DNA of 64,000 nucleotides from Actinomadura livida (lineage in GTDB: Bacteria; Actinomycetota; Actinomycetes; Streptosporangiales; Streptosporangiaceae), in the NCBI RefSeq assembly GCF_014648675.1, contig NZ_BMRO01000003.1:62001-126000 (forward strand), read 5' to 3'. The notes under the pieces were generated by a model. It had not been told where the DNA came from, searched no databases, and worked only from the letters and a program-made list of their open reading frames with translations. The position numbers were made by a program, and so were the translations under genes. Positions within the stretch are counted from its first letter, which is position 1; every line of letters starts with the position of its first letter. Shown piece after piece: positions 43,984 to 52,535 of the stretch.

Positions 43984-45501
43984 TCAGTACTGCTGGTTCC
44001 TGGTGGCGGGCTCCTCCGTGGGCGGAGCCGGCTCCTGGCTCGGGTCGGCGGGCTCCTCCGTGGGAACCGCCGGCTCCTCGGTGGGAGCGGCCGGCTCCTC
44101 CGTGGGGGCGGCGGGCTGCTCGGTCGGCTGTCCCTGTCCCTGGTCGTTGCCCTGGCCCTGGCCGCCGCGCATGCGCTTACGGCCGTTGATGGTGTTGACG
44201 ACCTGCTGCATGAGCTGCTCGCCCATCACGTTGATGAAGTCGCCGTGGTCGGTCACCGGGTCGTGGCCGGACTCGGGGAAGCTGTCCAGCGCGAACGCCA
44301 GCGGCTGGGCCGGGACGTCGTAGGCCAGCGTCATCCGCAGCTGCGGCACGGCCAGCGTGCCCTCCGGGCAGGCGCCCGTCCGCTCGTCGGGGAAGGCGAT
44401 GTGGTCGCGGTGGTTGGCGCTGTCGGTGTTCTGGCCGTCCCAGCAGCTCGCGAAGTTCAGCACGCGCGTGACGAGGCTGCCCTCGGGGCACAGCGGGTAC
44501 TTGTCGGTGAACGCGCGGTTCTCGAAGCCGGTGCAGGTCCACTGCGCCTTCGCGTTCTGCAGGCCGTTCGTCACGGCCTTGGCGTCACCGGTCGCCATGC
44601 GGATGAACTGCGGCATCGCGACCACCCGGCTGCGCGGGTTGCCGAGGAACTCCAGCTTCACCTCGGCCGGCTCCACGATGCTGCCGACGTTGCCGTCGAT
44701 CCGGCTCTGCTCGGCGCGGTCGGAGTTGTCCTCGCCGTCGCGCAGCCGCAGCACCGGCCAGAAGTACGTCGACTTGTCGCCGTTCGTGCAGGTCGTGCCG
44801 GCGGCGGCGAGGGTCTCGTCGGTCGAGAAGGCGTCGGTGTCGAGGTTGCCGACGTAGTCGTGGATGTGGTGCGCGCCGTTCACGACGCCGGGCGCCGCGA
44901 CCACGTTGTCGGGGTTGTTGTGCGCCTGGCCCTCGTTGGTGCCGCAGTCGACGCGGAACACGCCCTTGGAACCGCGGCGGGTCGTCCGCGGCTGCCGGAC
45001 GCGGGGCGCCTGGCGGATCGGGACGTACTGGTCTTCCCTCAGTTCGGGGATCTCGACCTGCTGGTCGTCGCCGGGAGGCTGCTCCCCGTCCCCCGGGGGC
45101 TGCTCGCCGTCGGCGGGCGGCTGCTCTCCATCGGCGGGGGGCTGCTCGCCGTCGGCGGGCGGCTGCTCCCCATCGGCGGGGGGCTGCTCCCCATCGGCAG
45201 GCGGCTGCTCCCCATCGGCCGGGGGCTGCTCCCCGTCACCGGGGGGCTGCTCCCCGTCGGCGGGCGGCTGCTGCCCGTCGCCGGGGCTCTGCTGCCCGTC
45301 ACCGGGCTGCTGGCCGCCGCCGTTGGGGTCGCCCGGATTCTTGACGTCGTCGAGCTGTCCGCCGTCGAGATCCGAACCCGCGGCCGGGGTGCTCTGGCCC
45401 GGCTGCGGGCCAGCGGTCCCGCCGGGCGTCACCTGACACGCCGACGTGACGAGGGCGAGCGCCGGGATGATCACGGCGAAGGCTTTCTTCTTACTTCCCA
45501 T
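43984..45501 (-). CDS. DUF1996 lipoprotein with 7-residue tandem repeats
   Basis: A 505-residue exported protein. A lipoprotein signal ends in LVTSAC (Cys22). Residues about 62-145 are twelve near-perfect 7-residue repeats of the type GEQPPAD/GEQPPGD (DNA 45067-45318). The DUF1996 domain (about 185-440) has VNGAHHIHDYVGN, FWPVLRLRDG, FASCWDGQNTDSANHRDHIA and VPQLRMTLAYD. A second repeat, PTEEPA, fills the C-terminus. DUF1996 is found in secreted actinobacterial and fungal proteins of unknown function; the His/Asp/Cys clusters suggest a metal or carbohydrate site. It starts 36 bp after the DUF4142 gene, likely one operon. Confidence 0.85.
   Translation of the reverse strand: MGSKKKAFAVIIPALALVTSACQVTPGGTAGPQPGQSTPAAGSDLDGGQLDDVKNPGDPNGGGQQPGDGQQSPGDGQQPPADGEQPPGDGEQPPADGEQPPADGEQPPADGEQPPADGEQPPADGEQPPADGEQPPGDGEQPPGDDQQVEIPELREDQYVPIRQAPRVRQPRTTRRGSKGVFRVDCGTNEGQAHNNPDNVVAAPGVVNGAHHIHDYVGNLDTDAFSTDETLAAAGTTCTNGDKSTYFWPVLRLRDGEDNSDRAEQSRIDGNVGSIVEPAEVKLEFLGNPRSRVVAMPQFIRMATGDAKAVTNGLQNAKAQWTCTGFENRAFTDKYPLCPEGSLVTRVLNFASCWDGQNTDSANHRDHIAFPDERTGACPEGTLAVPQLRMTLAYDVPAQPLAFALDSFPESGHDPVTDHGDFINVMGEQLMQQVVNTINGRKRMRGGQGQGNDQGQGQPTEQPAAPTEEPAAPTEEPAVPTEEPADPSQEPAPPTEEPATRNQQY
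45067..45318 (-). repeat. 21-bp tandem repeat within the DUF1996 gene
   Basis: About twelve copies of a 21-bp unit encode GEQPPAD, with GEQPPGD and GQQ variants at the ends. The array likely forms a stiff, acidic, wall-spanning stalk. Copy number could change by slippage without breaking the frame. Confidence 0.85.
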
Positions 45502-45536
45502 GGAAAGGTACTCCCTTTTGCGGGGTGGGATGTACG

Positions 45537-46169
45537 TCACTTCAAGGCACGCCTGGGAACCAGGCCGGTGCTCTCCAGCAGCGACATGTGCGTGTTGACG
45601 AACTTCATGGAACGTTCAGCGAAAGCGCGGACCACGCTGTTCTCGGACTTCGACCGCACCTGGGCGATGACGGTGAACACCGCCCCGTGGGCGGCACGCA
45701 GCCGGTGCACCCAGATCTTGTCGTAGTCGGCGCCGTATTTACCTGACATCTCGCGCAGGTAGGCTTTCTGAGTCCCATTCGGTTCGTTGGGCAGGATGAC
45801 GCCGAGCTGCTCCGCGGTGGCGCGGGCGTCGGCGTCGAGCTGCACGTGCTGCTGCCAGATGATCTCGGCGACCTCCCGCACCCGGGGGTTGGAGGCCCGC
45901 TGCTGCGCCTGCTGGCCCGCGGGAATCTCCCACAGGCCGGCCTGCCTGACGGCGACGAGGAGCTTCCTGTCCAGCGTGCTCATCGGTCCCCAGCGGGTGT
46001 TCACGGTGCCACCGAGGTTCGCCGCGCCACTGGCGGGGACGCCCACCGGGTTCATGATCACCACGAAGGCGGCCCCCACGGCCGCCACGGCCGCCAGAAT
46101 CAGCAGGATGCGGCCCATGCGCGGGCGCGACAGCCTGCGCACTTCGGCGATTCCGTAGGATTTCCTCAA
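45537..46169 (-). CDS. DUF4142 domain protein, membrane-anchored
   Basis: A 210-residue protein with an N-terminal membrane helix (ILLILAAVAAVGAAFVVIM, about 21-39) and an extracytoplasmic DUF4142 domain. The domain is helical, with TLDRKLLVAVRQAGLWEIPAG, QHVQLDADARATAEQLGV and a C-terminal FAERSMKFVNTHMSLLESTG, a ferritin-like four-helix pattern. The TTG at 46169 has AAGGAGGAAG upstream; no better start was seen. It precedes the DUF1996 lipoprotein by 35 bp. The role is unknown, and pairing suggests both act in the envelope. Confidence 0.85.
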   Translation of the reverse strand: MRKSYGIAEVRRLSRPRMGRILLILAAVAAVGAAFVVIMNPVGVPASGAANLGGTVNTRWGPMSTLDRKLLVAVRQAGLWEIPAGQQAQQRASNPRVREVAEIIWQQHVQLDADARATAEQLGVILPNEPNGTQKAYLREMSGKYGADYDKIWVHRLRAAHGAVFTVIAQVRSKSENSVVRAFAERSMKFVNTHMSLLESTGLVPRRALK

Positions 46170-46316
46170 GGGAACTTCTTCCTCCTTTCGAGGATCTCTC
46201 GACGGACCCGGCGCGGGTTTGGTGGGAGATACGCGCCACGCCGTGCCGGGGGTTCAAACGCGATCAGCTGATTTGCTCTTTTCTCGCGCCCGTAAATGGG
46301 CGCACGGGTGCCGCGG

Positions 46317-47828
46317 TCAGCGCCGCGACGACACGCCGGGAACGCCCTCGACGACGCGCAGCGCCAATGCGGGGCACATCGCGACCGCCTTCTGCACGTC
46401 CTTCTCCATCCAGGACGGGATGTCGGTGCCGAGCACCACGGGGAAGCCGTACCGGTCGAGCTGGATCAGCTCCGGCACGATGTAGGCGCACAGCCCGTGG
46501 CCGTCGCAGCGGCTCCAGTCGATCGCCACCCGGCCCTCCGAGCCGGTGGGCACCGGCAGCGGCATGACCCCGTAGGTCGACAGGCCGCAGCCGCCGCCCC
46601 ACCGGTGCGCGTCGATGTCGGCGGCGAACGCCTCCATCGCCGACAGGACGAACCTCGCCGTCCCGTCCGGATGGGTGCAGGCGCCGCGGCCGCGGCCGAT
46701 GCCGGCGGCGCGGCGGACGTCCTCCACCGTGCCCGCCCCCTCGGTCAGGGCGTTGAGGGACCGCACGACGTCGGGCAGCCCGAGCCGGCACGGCCCGCAC
46801 TGCCCGGCCGACTGCGCGGCCAGGTAGGAGGCGATCCGGGTGACCTCGCCCAGGGGGCAGGTGCCCCGCGTGAGCGGCAGGATGATCCCCGCGCCCACCG
46901 TCCCGCCGACCCGGCGCATCCCGGCGCGCGACAGCACGGCCCGCGACACACCGGCGGGGTCGAGCCACATCCCGTGGTAGCCACCGACGAGCACACCCGG
47001 CGACGGCGGCACCTGGCAGTGGTCGAGGACGGTCTGCAGCGGCGTGCCGAGCGGCGCCTCCACGACCTGGGTGCCGCCGATGGTGAGCATCGTGGTGCCC
47101 GGCTCGTCCTCCGTCCCGGCCGAGGCGTACAGGTCGGGCCCGAGGGACACCAGGACCGCGAGCTGGGCGAACGTCTCGGTGTTGGACAGCAGCGTCGGGT
47201 ACCCGTCCACGCCGGAGTCGGAGGCGCGGACCTTGACGCCCGGCGGGATCGGCACCTCGCCGTTGATCGCGCGGACCACCGCGCCGCTCTCCCCCGAGAT
47301 GAACCGCTCGGTCAGCCGGACGACCCGCGCGGGCATCCGCCGCTCGCTGATCGCGGCGCGCACCGAGCGGGCGGCCTCGTCGTCCTCGACGGCCACCACG
47401 ATCCGCTGGGTGCCGAGCGCGGACGCCGCGATCTGCGCGCCGTCCAGGACGAGGTGCGGCGCCCGGCCGAGGAGCACCTTGTCCTTCGAACTGCCGGGCT
47501 CGCCCTCGGCGCCGTTCACCACGATGACGACGTCCTCGCAGGAGCCGCGCTCGTTGCCCTTCTCGCCGGGCAGCAGCGCGGTCTGGTCGGAGGTCGGGTA
47601 GTTGACCCGCGCCGCCACTGCCATCAGCTTGCGGGCGAACGGGAACCCCGCTCCGCCGCGGCCCCGCAGGTCGACCTGCTCGCACATCCGGACGATGTCG
47701 TCGAGCTCGGGCGCGCGGAGCCTGCCGTGCACGGCGAGGTGGCGGTCGAGGTCCAGGCGGTCGAACCGGTCGAAACCGAGCGTCAGCCGGGGACCGCCGA
47801 TGCCGGAGACGGCGACGGTCGAGGTCAT
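46317..47828 (-). CDS. NuoF-like FMN flavoprotein with C-terminal 3Fe-4S ferredoxin domain
   Basis: A 503-residue soluble redox protein. The NuoF-type FMN region has LRGRGGAGFPFARKL (about 54) and VNGAEGEPGSSKDK (about 104), then an SLBB section (MLTIGGTQVVEAPLGTPL). The Fe-S domain has QSAGQCGPCRLG (339-350) and RGACTHPDG. In complex I the motif has four cysteines; here the first is Ala341, leaving only Cys344, Cys347 and Cys384. A small ferredoxin domain follows, Cys441-x5-Cys447 and Cys485-Pro, a pattern of single [3Fe-4S] clusters. It probably passes electrons between NAD(P)H, the ferredoxin domain and the membrane cytochrome encoded upstream, whose stop overlaps its ATG. Confidence 0.88.
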   Translation of the reverse strand: MTSTVAVSGIGGPRLTLGFDRFDRLDLDRHLAVHGRLRAPELDDIVRMCEQVDLRGRGGAGFPFARKLMAVAARVNYPTSDQTALLPGEKGNERGSCEDVVIVVNGAEGEPGSSKDKVLLGRAPHLVLDGAQIAASALGTQRIVVAVEDDEAARSVRAAISERRMPARVVRLTERFISGESGAVVRAINGEVPIPPGVKVRASDSGVDGYPTLLSNTETFAQLAVLVSLGPDLYASAGTEDEPGTTMLTIGGTQVVEAPLGTPLQTVLDHCQVPPSPGVLVGGYHGMWLDPAGVSRAVLSRAGMRRVGGTVGAGIILPLTRGTCPLGEVTRIASYLAAQSAGQCGPCRLGLPDVVRSLNALTEGAGTVEDVRRAAGIGRGRGACTHPDGTARFVLSAMEAFAADIDAHRWGGGCGLSTYGVMPLPVPTGSEGRVAIDWSRCDGHGLCAYIVPELIQLDRYGFPVVLGTDIPSWMEKDVQKAVAMCPALALRVVEGVPGVSSRR

Positions 47829-48706
47829 CGGTAGACCTCGGTGTCACGCCCGCCGCCGTACACGGGCATGCCGCGCGGGTCCTGGACGGTGCCGCGCGGG
47901 TCGTCGTCGGCGTCGTAGTCGTGGTCGCCGAAGGGGTCGGTCTCCCGCGCGCGGGCCGCCGCGGCCGCGCGGGCCTCCTCGTGCTCCATCGCGGCCATCG
48001 CGCGGCGGTCGCGGCGCCGCCCGGCGCCGTCCGGCCTGGAGAACGGGGCGATCTCGTCGTCGACGCGGTTCAGCTCCCGCGGCTTGACCACCACGATGAT
48101 GCGGGTGATCAGGGCGAGCACGACGAACACGACGCTCATCACGTAGGACAGCACGACCCAGTTCGCCGCGGCCCGGCCGGCGGTCAGGCCGTGCACGATC
48201 GCGAACGGCCAGGCGAGGTAGGCCAGGACGTGCACCGACCGCCACATCCAGACCTTGCCGCGGTTCGCGAACCGCGCCCGCAGCAGCCCGCTGATGACGA
48301 TGACCAGCATCAGGTCGACCGCGATCGTGCCGAGCCCCACCGCCCCGCCCGCGGGCACGACGACGTTGACGGGCAGCGCGAGGCCGGCCATCACCTTCAC
48401 GGCCACGTGCGCGACCAGCATCGCCACGACCACGATCGCGGAGGCGCGGTGCAGGGCCTGCGCGAGGACGCGGTGCCGGATCTTCAGGATGAGGCGGTCG
48501 GTGGCGAGCAGGCCGCTCATCACCGCGACGGTCATCGAGACGAGGGCGAACACCCCGGCGAAGAAGTTGAGGAAGTACTGCACGTTCGCGACCGCGACGG
48601 CGCCCTGCGGGGTCGCCGCGCCGACGAGCACCAGCAGCGCGCCCGCGAGGACGAGACGCAGTGCCCAGGTGGGGACCATGGGATCATCACTGTTGCGAAT
48701 TCGCAC
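47825..48706 (-). CDS. Ferric reductase-like transmembrane (cytochrome b-type) protein
   Basis: A 293-residue membrane protein with about six helices up to residue 210 and a hydrophilic, charged tail. Histidines sit in helices at ALHRASAIVVVAMLVAHVAVK (two, 15 apart) and RSVHVLAYLAWPFAIVHGL (two, 14 apart), the bis-histidine spacing of heme-binding ferric reductase and NADPH-oxidase proteins. The GTG at 48706 is chosen for its AGGAG 8 bases upstream; the ATG at 48679 is possible. It overlaps the upstream envelope gene by 20 bp and the NuoF-like gene by 4 bp. It likely moves electrons across the membrane, with the flavoprotein as donor or acceptor. Confidence 0.87.
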   Translation of the reverse strand: MRIRNSDDPMVPTWALRLVLAGALLVLVGAATPQGAVAVANVQYFLNFFAGVFALVSMTVAVMSGLLATDRLILKIRHRVLAQALHRASAIVVVAMLVAHVAVKVMAGLALPVNVVVPAGGAVGLGTIAVDLMLVIVISGLLRARFANRGKVWMWRSVHVLAYLAWPFAIVHGLTAGRAAANWVVLSYVMSVVFVVLALITRIIVVVKPRELNRVDDEIAPFSRPDGAGRRRDRRAMAAMEHEEARAAAAARARETDPFGDHDYDADDDPRGTVQDPRGMPVYGGGRDTEVYR

Positions 48707-50768
48707 CGCTCTGACTCCTGTTCTGGGTAGCGGCCGCCCCGGGGGCGGGCGTCGAACCTGCGCCGTCGTCCGCCGAGGGGTCGGGGGACGGGACCGGCGG
48801 CGGAGCGTCCTCCCCGGCGGGGACCGAGCCGAGGTTGGCGATCAGTCCGCCCGGAAGCACCTGGAGCGCGCCGCGCTCGGCGAACCCGAGGAGGGGGTTG
48901 GCCCGCTCCCGGAACGTCCATCCGCCGAGCTGCGCGCCGTCGAGCGGTACCCGGCCGCCGCCGTGGCGGAGCCCGAACCCGACCTCGGCGCGCGGCGAGG
49001 CCGCGCCGCCGCAGGGCCGGTCGGTGCCGGCGCGCCCGAGCGGCGCGCCCTGCGAGACGACGGCGCCGTCCTTGACCCGCGGCACGTTCTGCAGGCGGTA
49101 GTAGGTGGTGGCGACACCGCTGGCGTGGACGACCATGACCATCGCGCGCCCGGCCGAGTCGGAGCAGAAGCGGTAGAGGTGCCCGCTGCCTGCCGCGAGG
49201 ACGCGGCCGTCGCCGCCCGAGAACGCCAGCGTGCCGAGCGGGCGCGCGGAGCCCTCCGAGGTCGTCATCGTCCACGCCTGGCCGGTCTTGAACGGCAGCA
49301 TCAGCCGGTCGCCGGCCCGCGAGCCGTTGACGAGGGCGGTGGCCTGCTCGGTGGTGACCGCCCCGTACCGGCGCAGGGCGGTGACCTCCGCCGCCGCCAT
49401 GGCGTTCTTGGGGACGGCCCCGAGCAGGGTGGTGAACGCGCTGCTGCCGGAGAGGCCGACCTGCCACTCCTCGCCCGTCCAGCGCGCCGCGTAGAACGCG
49501 ACCTCCGGCGCCGCGGAACTGCCCGTCGGGACGGGGATCGCGGTGGTGCCGAAGGCCCACGTCTTGTCGGCGCTCGTCCGGGTCAGGTCGACGATCGGCC
49601 TGCCGCCCGCCGGCGCGCCGTACGCCTGCTGGGCGGCGGCGCCGCGCTCGTCGATGGTCAGCTTGCGCACCTGCGCGGAGAGCACCGCCAGGTTCGGGGC
49701 GGCGGTCCGGTTCGCGGGACCTCCGGCCTGCCCGCCGGGCTGCTGCGGCGACTGCGGCTGCTGCTGCGCGGGGTTCCCGCCCGGCCCGGCCGGGGCGAGG
49801 GCGCGCTCCGAGCCGGCGGGGTCGGACGTCCCGCCGATGGGCCCGCCCTCCAGCAGGGCCCGCTCGGCGATGCCGAGCAGGGACAGCCCGACGGCGGTGG
49901 ACAGCACGATCGCGCCGATGCTCATGCGGTCGGCGGGCCCGCGGCCGCGCCGCGGCTTCGCCTTCGGCCCGGGCCGCTGCGGGGCGGGACGCCGCGCCTG
50001 GCCGGCGGCCGGCGGCCGCGCCGGGGGACGCGTTCGCGCCGGGCGCTCCTGCGCGCGCTGCCGGGCGGGCCTCGGCGGCCGTCCGCCGCGCGGCTGGAAC
50101 TCGCGCGACCGGTCCCGGCCGGGCCCGGTCCCCTCGGCCCGCGCGTCGAAGCGCTCGAACCGCTGCCCGGTGCCCTGGTTGCGGGCGTCGAACGACCGCG
50201 TCCGCGCGTCGGGCTCGCCGGTGCTCCACGGCGCGGCCGGCCGCGTGCGGGCGGCGGGCGGCTCGTTGCGCGCCCCGAACCGCGTGCGCGCGTCCGGTGC
50301 GCCGAACCGGGTCCGGGCGTCCGCCGGGTCGTTGCGGACGCCGAACTGCCGCGCCCGCACGTCGGCCGGCGGCTCGTTGCGAGCGTCGAACGACCGCGTC
50401 CGGGCGTCGGAGGAGTCGTTGCGGGCGTCGAAGGACCGCGTCCGCGCGTCGAACCGGTCGCCCTCTGCCGAGGACGGCCTGTTGCGCGCGCCGAACTGGT
50501 CCTCGCGCCGCTGGGACCGCTTCGCGCGGGCCTCGTGCCGCTTCATCTCGCGGCGGCTCGGCCCGCGGGTCCCGCGCCGGCCGCGCTCGGCCCCGTCGGG
50601 CTGCTCCGACCACCAGGACCCTTCGGGCCACTGCGGCAGCGGCTTCGGCTCGCCGGACCGCGGCCCCGTACGGGGCGCGGGTCTCGACGAGGGACGCGCG
50701 GACGTTTCCGCCCACGGTGAAGCATGCGTGTTGTTCCGGGACGCATGCCCGTTATCGCGTCGCGCCAT
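48687..50768 (-). CDS. Membrane-anchored protein with repeats and degenerate M23/LytM-like domain
   Basis: A 693-residue protein. The cytoplasmic N-part (1-280) is very basic, with repeats such as DARTRSFDARN and ARTRFGARNEPP at about 100-215. One membrane helix follows (SIGAIVLSTAVGLSLLGIAERALL). After a Gln/Pro-rich linker the outer part ends in a domain resembling LasA-type M23 peptidases (GHLYRFCSDSAG; YYRLQNVPRVKDGAVVSQG; LGGWTFRERANPLLG). The zinc-binding HxxxD and HxH pattern is not evident, so it is probably inactive and may bind wall material. It is the first gene of a coupled three-gene unit with the cytochrome and flavoprotein. Confidence 0.75.
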   Translation of the reverse strand: MARRDNGHASRNNTHASPWAETSARPSSRPAPRTGPRSGEPKPLPQWPEGSWWSEQPDGAERGRRGTRGPSRREMKRHEARAKRSQRREDQFGARNRPSSAEGDRFDARTRSFDARNDSSDARTRSFDARNEPPADVRARQFGVRNDPADARTRFGAPDARTRFGARNEPPAARTRPAAPWSTGEPDARTRSFDARNQGTGQRFERFDARAEGTGPGRDRSREFQPRGGRPPRPARQRAQERPARTRPPARPPAAGQARRPAPQRPGPKAKPRRGRGPADRMSIGAIVLSTAVGLSLLGIAERALLEGGPIGGTSDPAGSERALAPAGPGGNPAQQQPQSPQQPGGQAGGPANRTAAPNLAVLSAQVRKLTIDERGAAAQQAYGAPAGGRPIVDLTRTSADKTWAFGTTAIPVPTGSSAAPEVAFYAARWTGEEWQVGLSGSSAFTTLLGAVPKNAMAAAEVTALRRYGAVTTEQATALVNGSRAGDRLMLPFKTGQAWTMTTSEGSARPLGTLAFSGGDGRVLAAGSGHLYRFCSDSAGRAMVMVVHASGVATTYYRLQNVPRVKDGAVVSQGAPLGRAGTDRPCGGAASPRAEVGFGLRHGGGRVPLDGAQLGGWTFRERANPLLGFAERGALQVLPGGLIANLGSVPAGEDAPPPVPSPDPSADDGAGSTPAPGAAATQNRSQSGANSQQ

Positions 50769-51289
50769 GCCCTCTCCTGTGGAGGAGACGGAGGGCTCGG
50801 CGAACGCCGGTTCGGCTCCGGACCGCCCGGCTCGTCACCCGGCGGCCTTCCTGCTGAGACAGTTCGGGGAGTACGGCATGGGAGCCCGCTCGCTCCCACC
50901 GCGTTCCCCGGACGGGTTCCGGAGAACCCGCTCGATCACTCAGGGAGCATACGCCCCCTGAGTCGCCCAGATGTGCGTTGGTACCAAAAAATCCTTTCAG
51001 ACCTTAACCCGCGGCCGTTCCACTCTCCACTCCAGTACGCGCGAACGGCCCCGGCGCGTTCAGCCCTCCGGCGATCGATCCCGGCCCGTCCACCGTGGTC
51101 CCGGCCCTCCCCGGCCCTCCCCGGCCCAGGGTGCCGCGGGCGCGCTCCCAGGGCGCCTGCGGTGGCGGGCTTAGTGAGGACTGATCCGTCCCTTAAGCGC
51201 GCCCTAACGGGGATGCCGGCGCGGCCGGCCGCCCCTAGCTTCGGGTGTGTCCACGACCGCGGACGCACACGGCGGCAGGAGGTGCCCGG
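50769..51289. other. Long upstream region of the envelope/redox operon
   Basis: About 520 bp without a convincing gene. It contains a perfect inverted repeat ACTCAGGG-(10)-CCCTGAGT (50938-50963) and the palindrome TTGGTACCAA (50978-50987), followed by an A-rich run. Further right there are only GC-rich unstructured stretches. The two inverted repeats lie about 170-220 bp before the operon start codon, so a regulated promoter with a long 5' leader is possible. Confidence 0.5.
50938..50963. promoter_or_regulatory. 8-bp inverted repeat ACTCAGGG...CCCTGAGT
   Basis: A perfect inverted repeat with a 10-base spacer (centre-to-centre 18 bp) about 170 bp upstream of the minus-strand envelope/redox operon. 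It could be an operator or a hairpin in the mRNA leader. No regulator is assigned. Confidence 0.4.
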
Positions 51290-51709
51290 ATGAATCGATC
51301 ACCGCGACAGGGATCAGCCCACCGGCGCCGCCCGCCCGTCCACCGCGCCCGCGGCCGGGCACCGGCGGAGCCGCACCCCACGGGACCCCGTCCCGCGGAG
51401 CCCGATCCCAGGGGACCGGATTCCGGTGGGCCGCTCCCGACGGTGCCGGATGCCGGGGCCGTGCCCCGCGCTCCCGTCCACGCGAACTCGATCCGGCAGT
51501 CCGAGCCGCCCAGCACGGCGCGCCCGTCTCCAGGTTCCTCCCCCAGGGCGCCGGGCCGGCCGCACCGGATCACACCACCCTCGGCAGGGGCGTTCGCGTG
51601 GAACTGGTCTCGGGAGCGGGGCACGGCCCCAACCGGACGCCGGTGCCCGGAAGGGACCGCGCCTACGGCGCGGGGGCGCGGGTCCCCTCCCGGGCACCGG
51701 TACGGCTAA
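51290..51709 (+). CDS. Possible low-complexity protein (139 aa), doubtful
   Basis: The frame begins with ATG six bases after a strong AGGAGG and runs to a TAA that overlaps the 3' end of the opposite gene. The product is Pro/Arg/Gly-rich with no known domain, no membrane helix and no cysteine cluster. Third-position GC is lower than in the clear genes nearby. The good ribosome site is the only positive sign. It may be an unexpressed frame. Confidence 0.25.
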   Translation: MNRSPRQGSAHRRRPPVHRARGRAPAEPHPTGPRPAEPDPRGPDSGGPLPTVPDAGAVPRAPVHANSIRQSEPPSTARPSPGSSPRAPGRPHRITPPSAGAFAWNWSRERGTAPTGRRCPEGTAPTARGRGSPPGHRYG

Positions 51710-52518
51710 CGCGTCCAGGGCAGGCGGACGGCCTCGAGGTCCGGGTCGGCGAGCACGGCCTCGACGAGCGCGGCCGGGCCGACGACCTTCGTCCCCCACA
51801 GGTCCCAGTCGCAGTAGACGACCCACGAGCGGTCCTCGGCCCACAGGTCGGACGGGCAGCTGGACATCGCCGGATGGTCGTACAGCGCGGCCGCGTCACC
51901 GAGCCGCCCGGCGAAGACCGTCTCGTCCTCCCAGTCGGCGGTGATGAGCGGGCAGTAGTACGCCAGGCAGCGGGTCCCCGAGCCGGACGGGCTGTGGCGC
52001 AGCAGCACCCCGATCAGCCGGTACCAGCTCTCCCGGTCGAGGCAGCCCTCCGCGGGCGGTTGGATCGCCGCCGACCAGCTCCCGGCCGGATGCCCCTGCC
52101 GCAGGCAGCGGTTGCCGGGCAGCTCCCCCTCCGGGACGACCGGCTCGCCGAACCCGCGCGCGAGCTCCTTCCACCGCAGCCGCCGCCAGCCGGTGCCCGG
52201 ATGGCCGCTGCGGCCGAGGTCGGTGCCGGTGACGATCGCGCCCTCCAGCAGGTCCCCGACGTCGCCGGGAAGCTCGCCCGCCGGGTCGGCCAGCGCCGCC
52301 GCGGTGTCGGTCAGCCCCGCCGCGGCCACGGACTGGTGGACATCGTCGTGGGTGGTGGTGACAAGTCCCTCCTCCCACGCGTACATGGCGTGGAGGAGCC
52401 AGACGGAGTCGGGGCGGCGCGGCGGCTCGAACCCCGAGTAGCAGTGATCGGGGTCCAGGTCGTGCAGCCAGCGGGCGGCCTCCCCGGGAACGCGGGCCCA
52501 GGCGTCCTCGATGTCCAT
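51706..52518 (-). CDS. Conserved hypothetical protein
   Basis: A 270-residue soluble, acidic protein rich in Trp, Asp and Cys, with no signal or membrane segment. Recognisable stretches include PRRPDSVWLLHAMYAWEEG, WRRLRWKELARGFGE, ESWYRLIGVLLRHSP, CLAYYCPLITADWEDE and WVVYCDWDLWGTKVVG. I cannot place it in a named family. It lies 17 bp after pimB on the same strand, where mycobacteria also have an uncharacterised gene (Rv2189c), but orthology was not tested. Confidence 0.65.
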   Translation of the reverse strand: MDIEDAWARVPGEAARWLHDLDPDHCYSGFEPPRRPDSVWLLHAMYAWEEGLVTTTHDDVHQSVAAAGLTDTAAALADPAGELPGDVGDLLEGAIVTGTDLGRSGHPGTGWRRLRWKELARGFGEPVVPEGELPGNRCLRQGHPAGSWSAAIQPPAEGCLDRESWYRLIGVLLRHSPSGSGTRCLAYYCPLITADWEDETVFAGRLGDAAALYDHPAMSSCPSDLWAEDRSWVVYCDWDLWGTKVVGPAALVEAVLADPDLEAVRLPWTR

Positions 52519-52535
52519 AGCGGCATCCTGTCATC

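Noticed and set aside
50769..50960. c-di-AMP (ydaO) riboswitch before the envelope operon
   Set aside because: Such elements often precede wall-enzyme genes in actinobacteria, and some GGGGAAC/GGGTGA strings are present, but the conserved CAGCTAACC-type core is missing.
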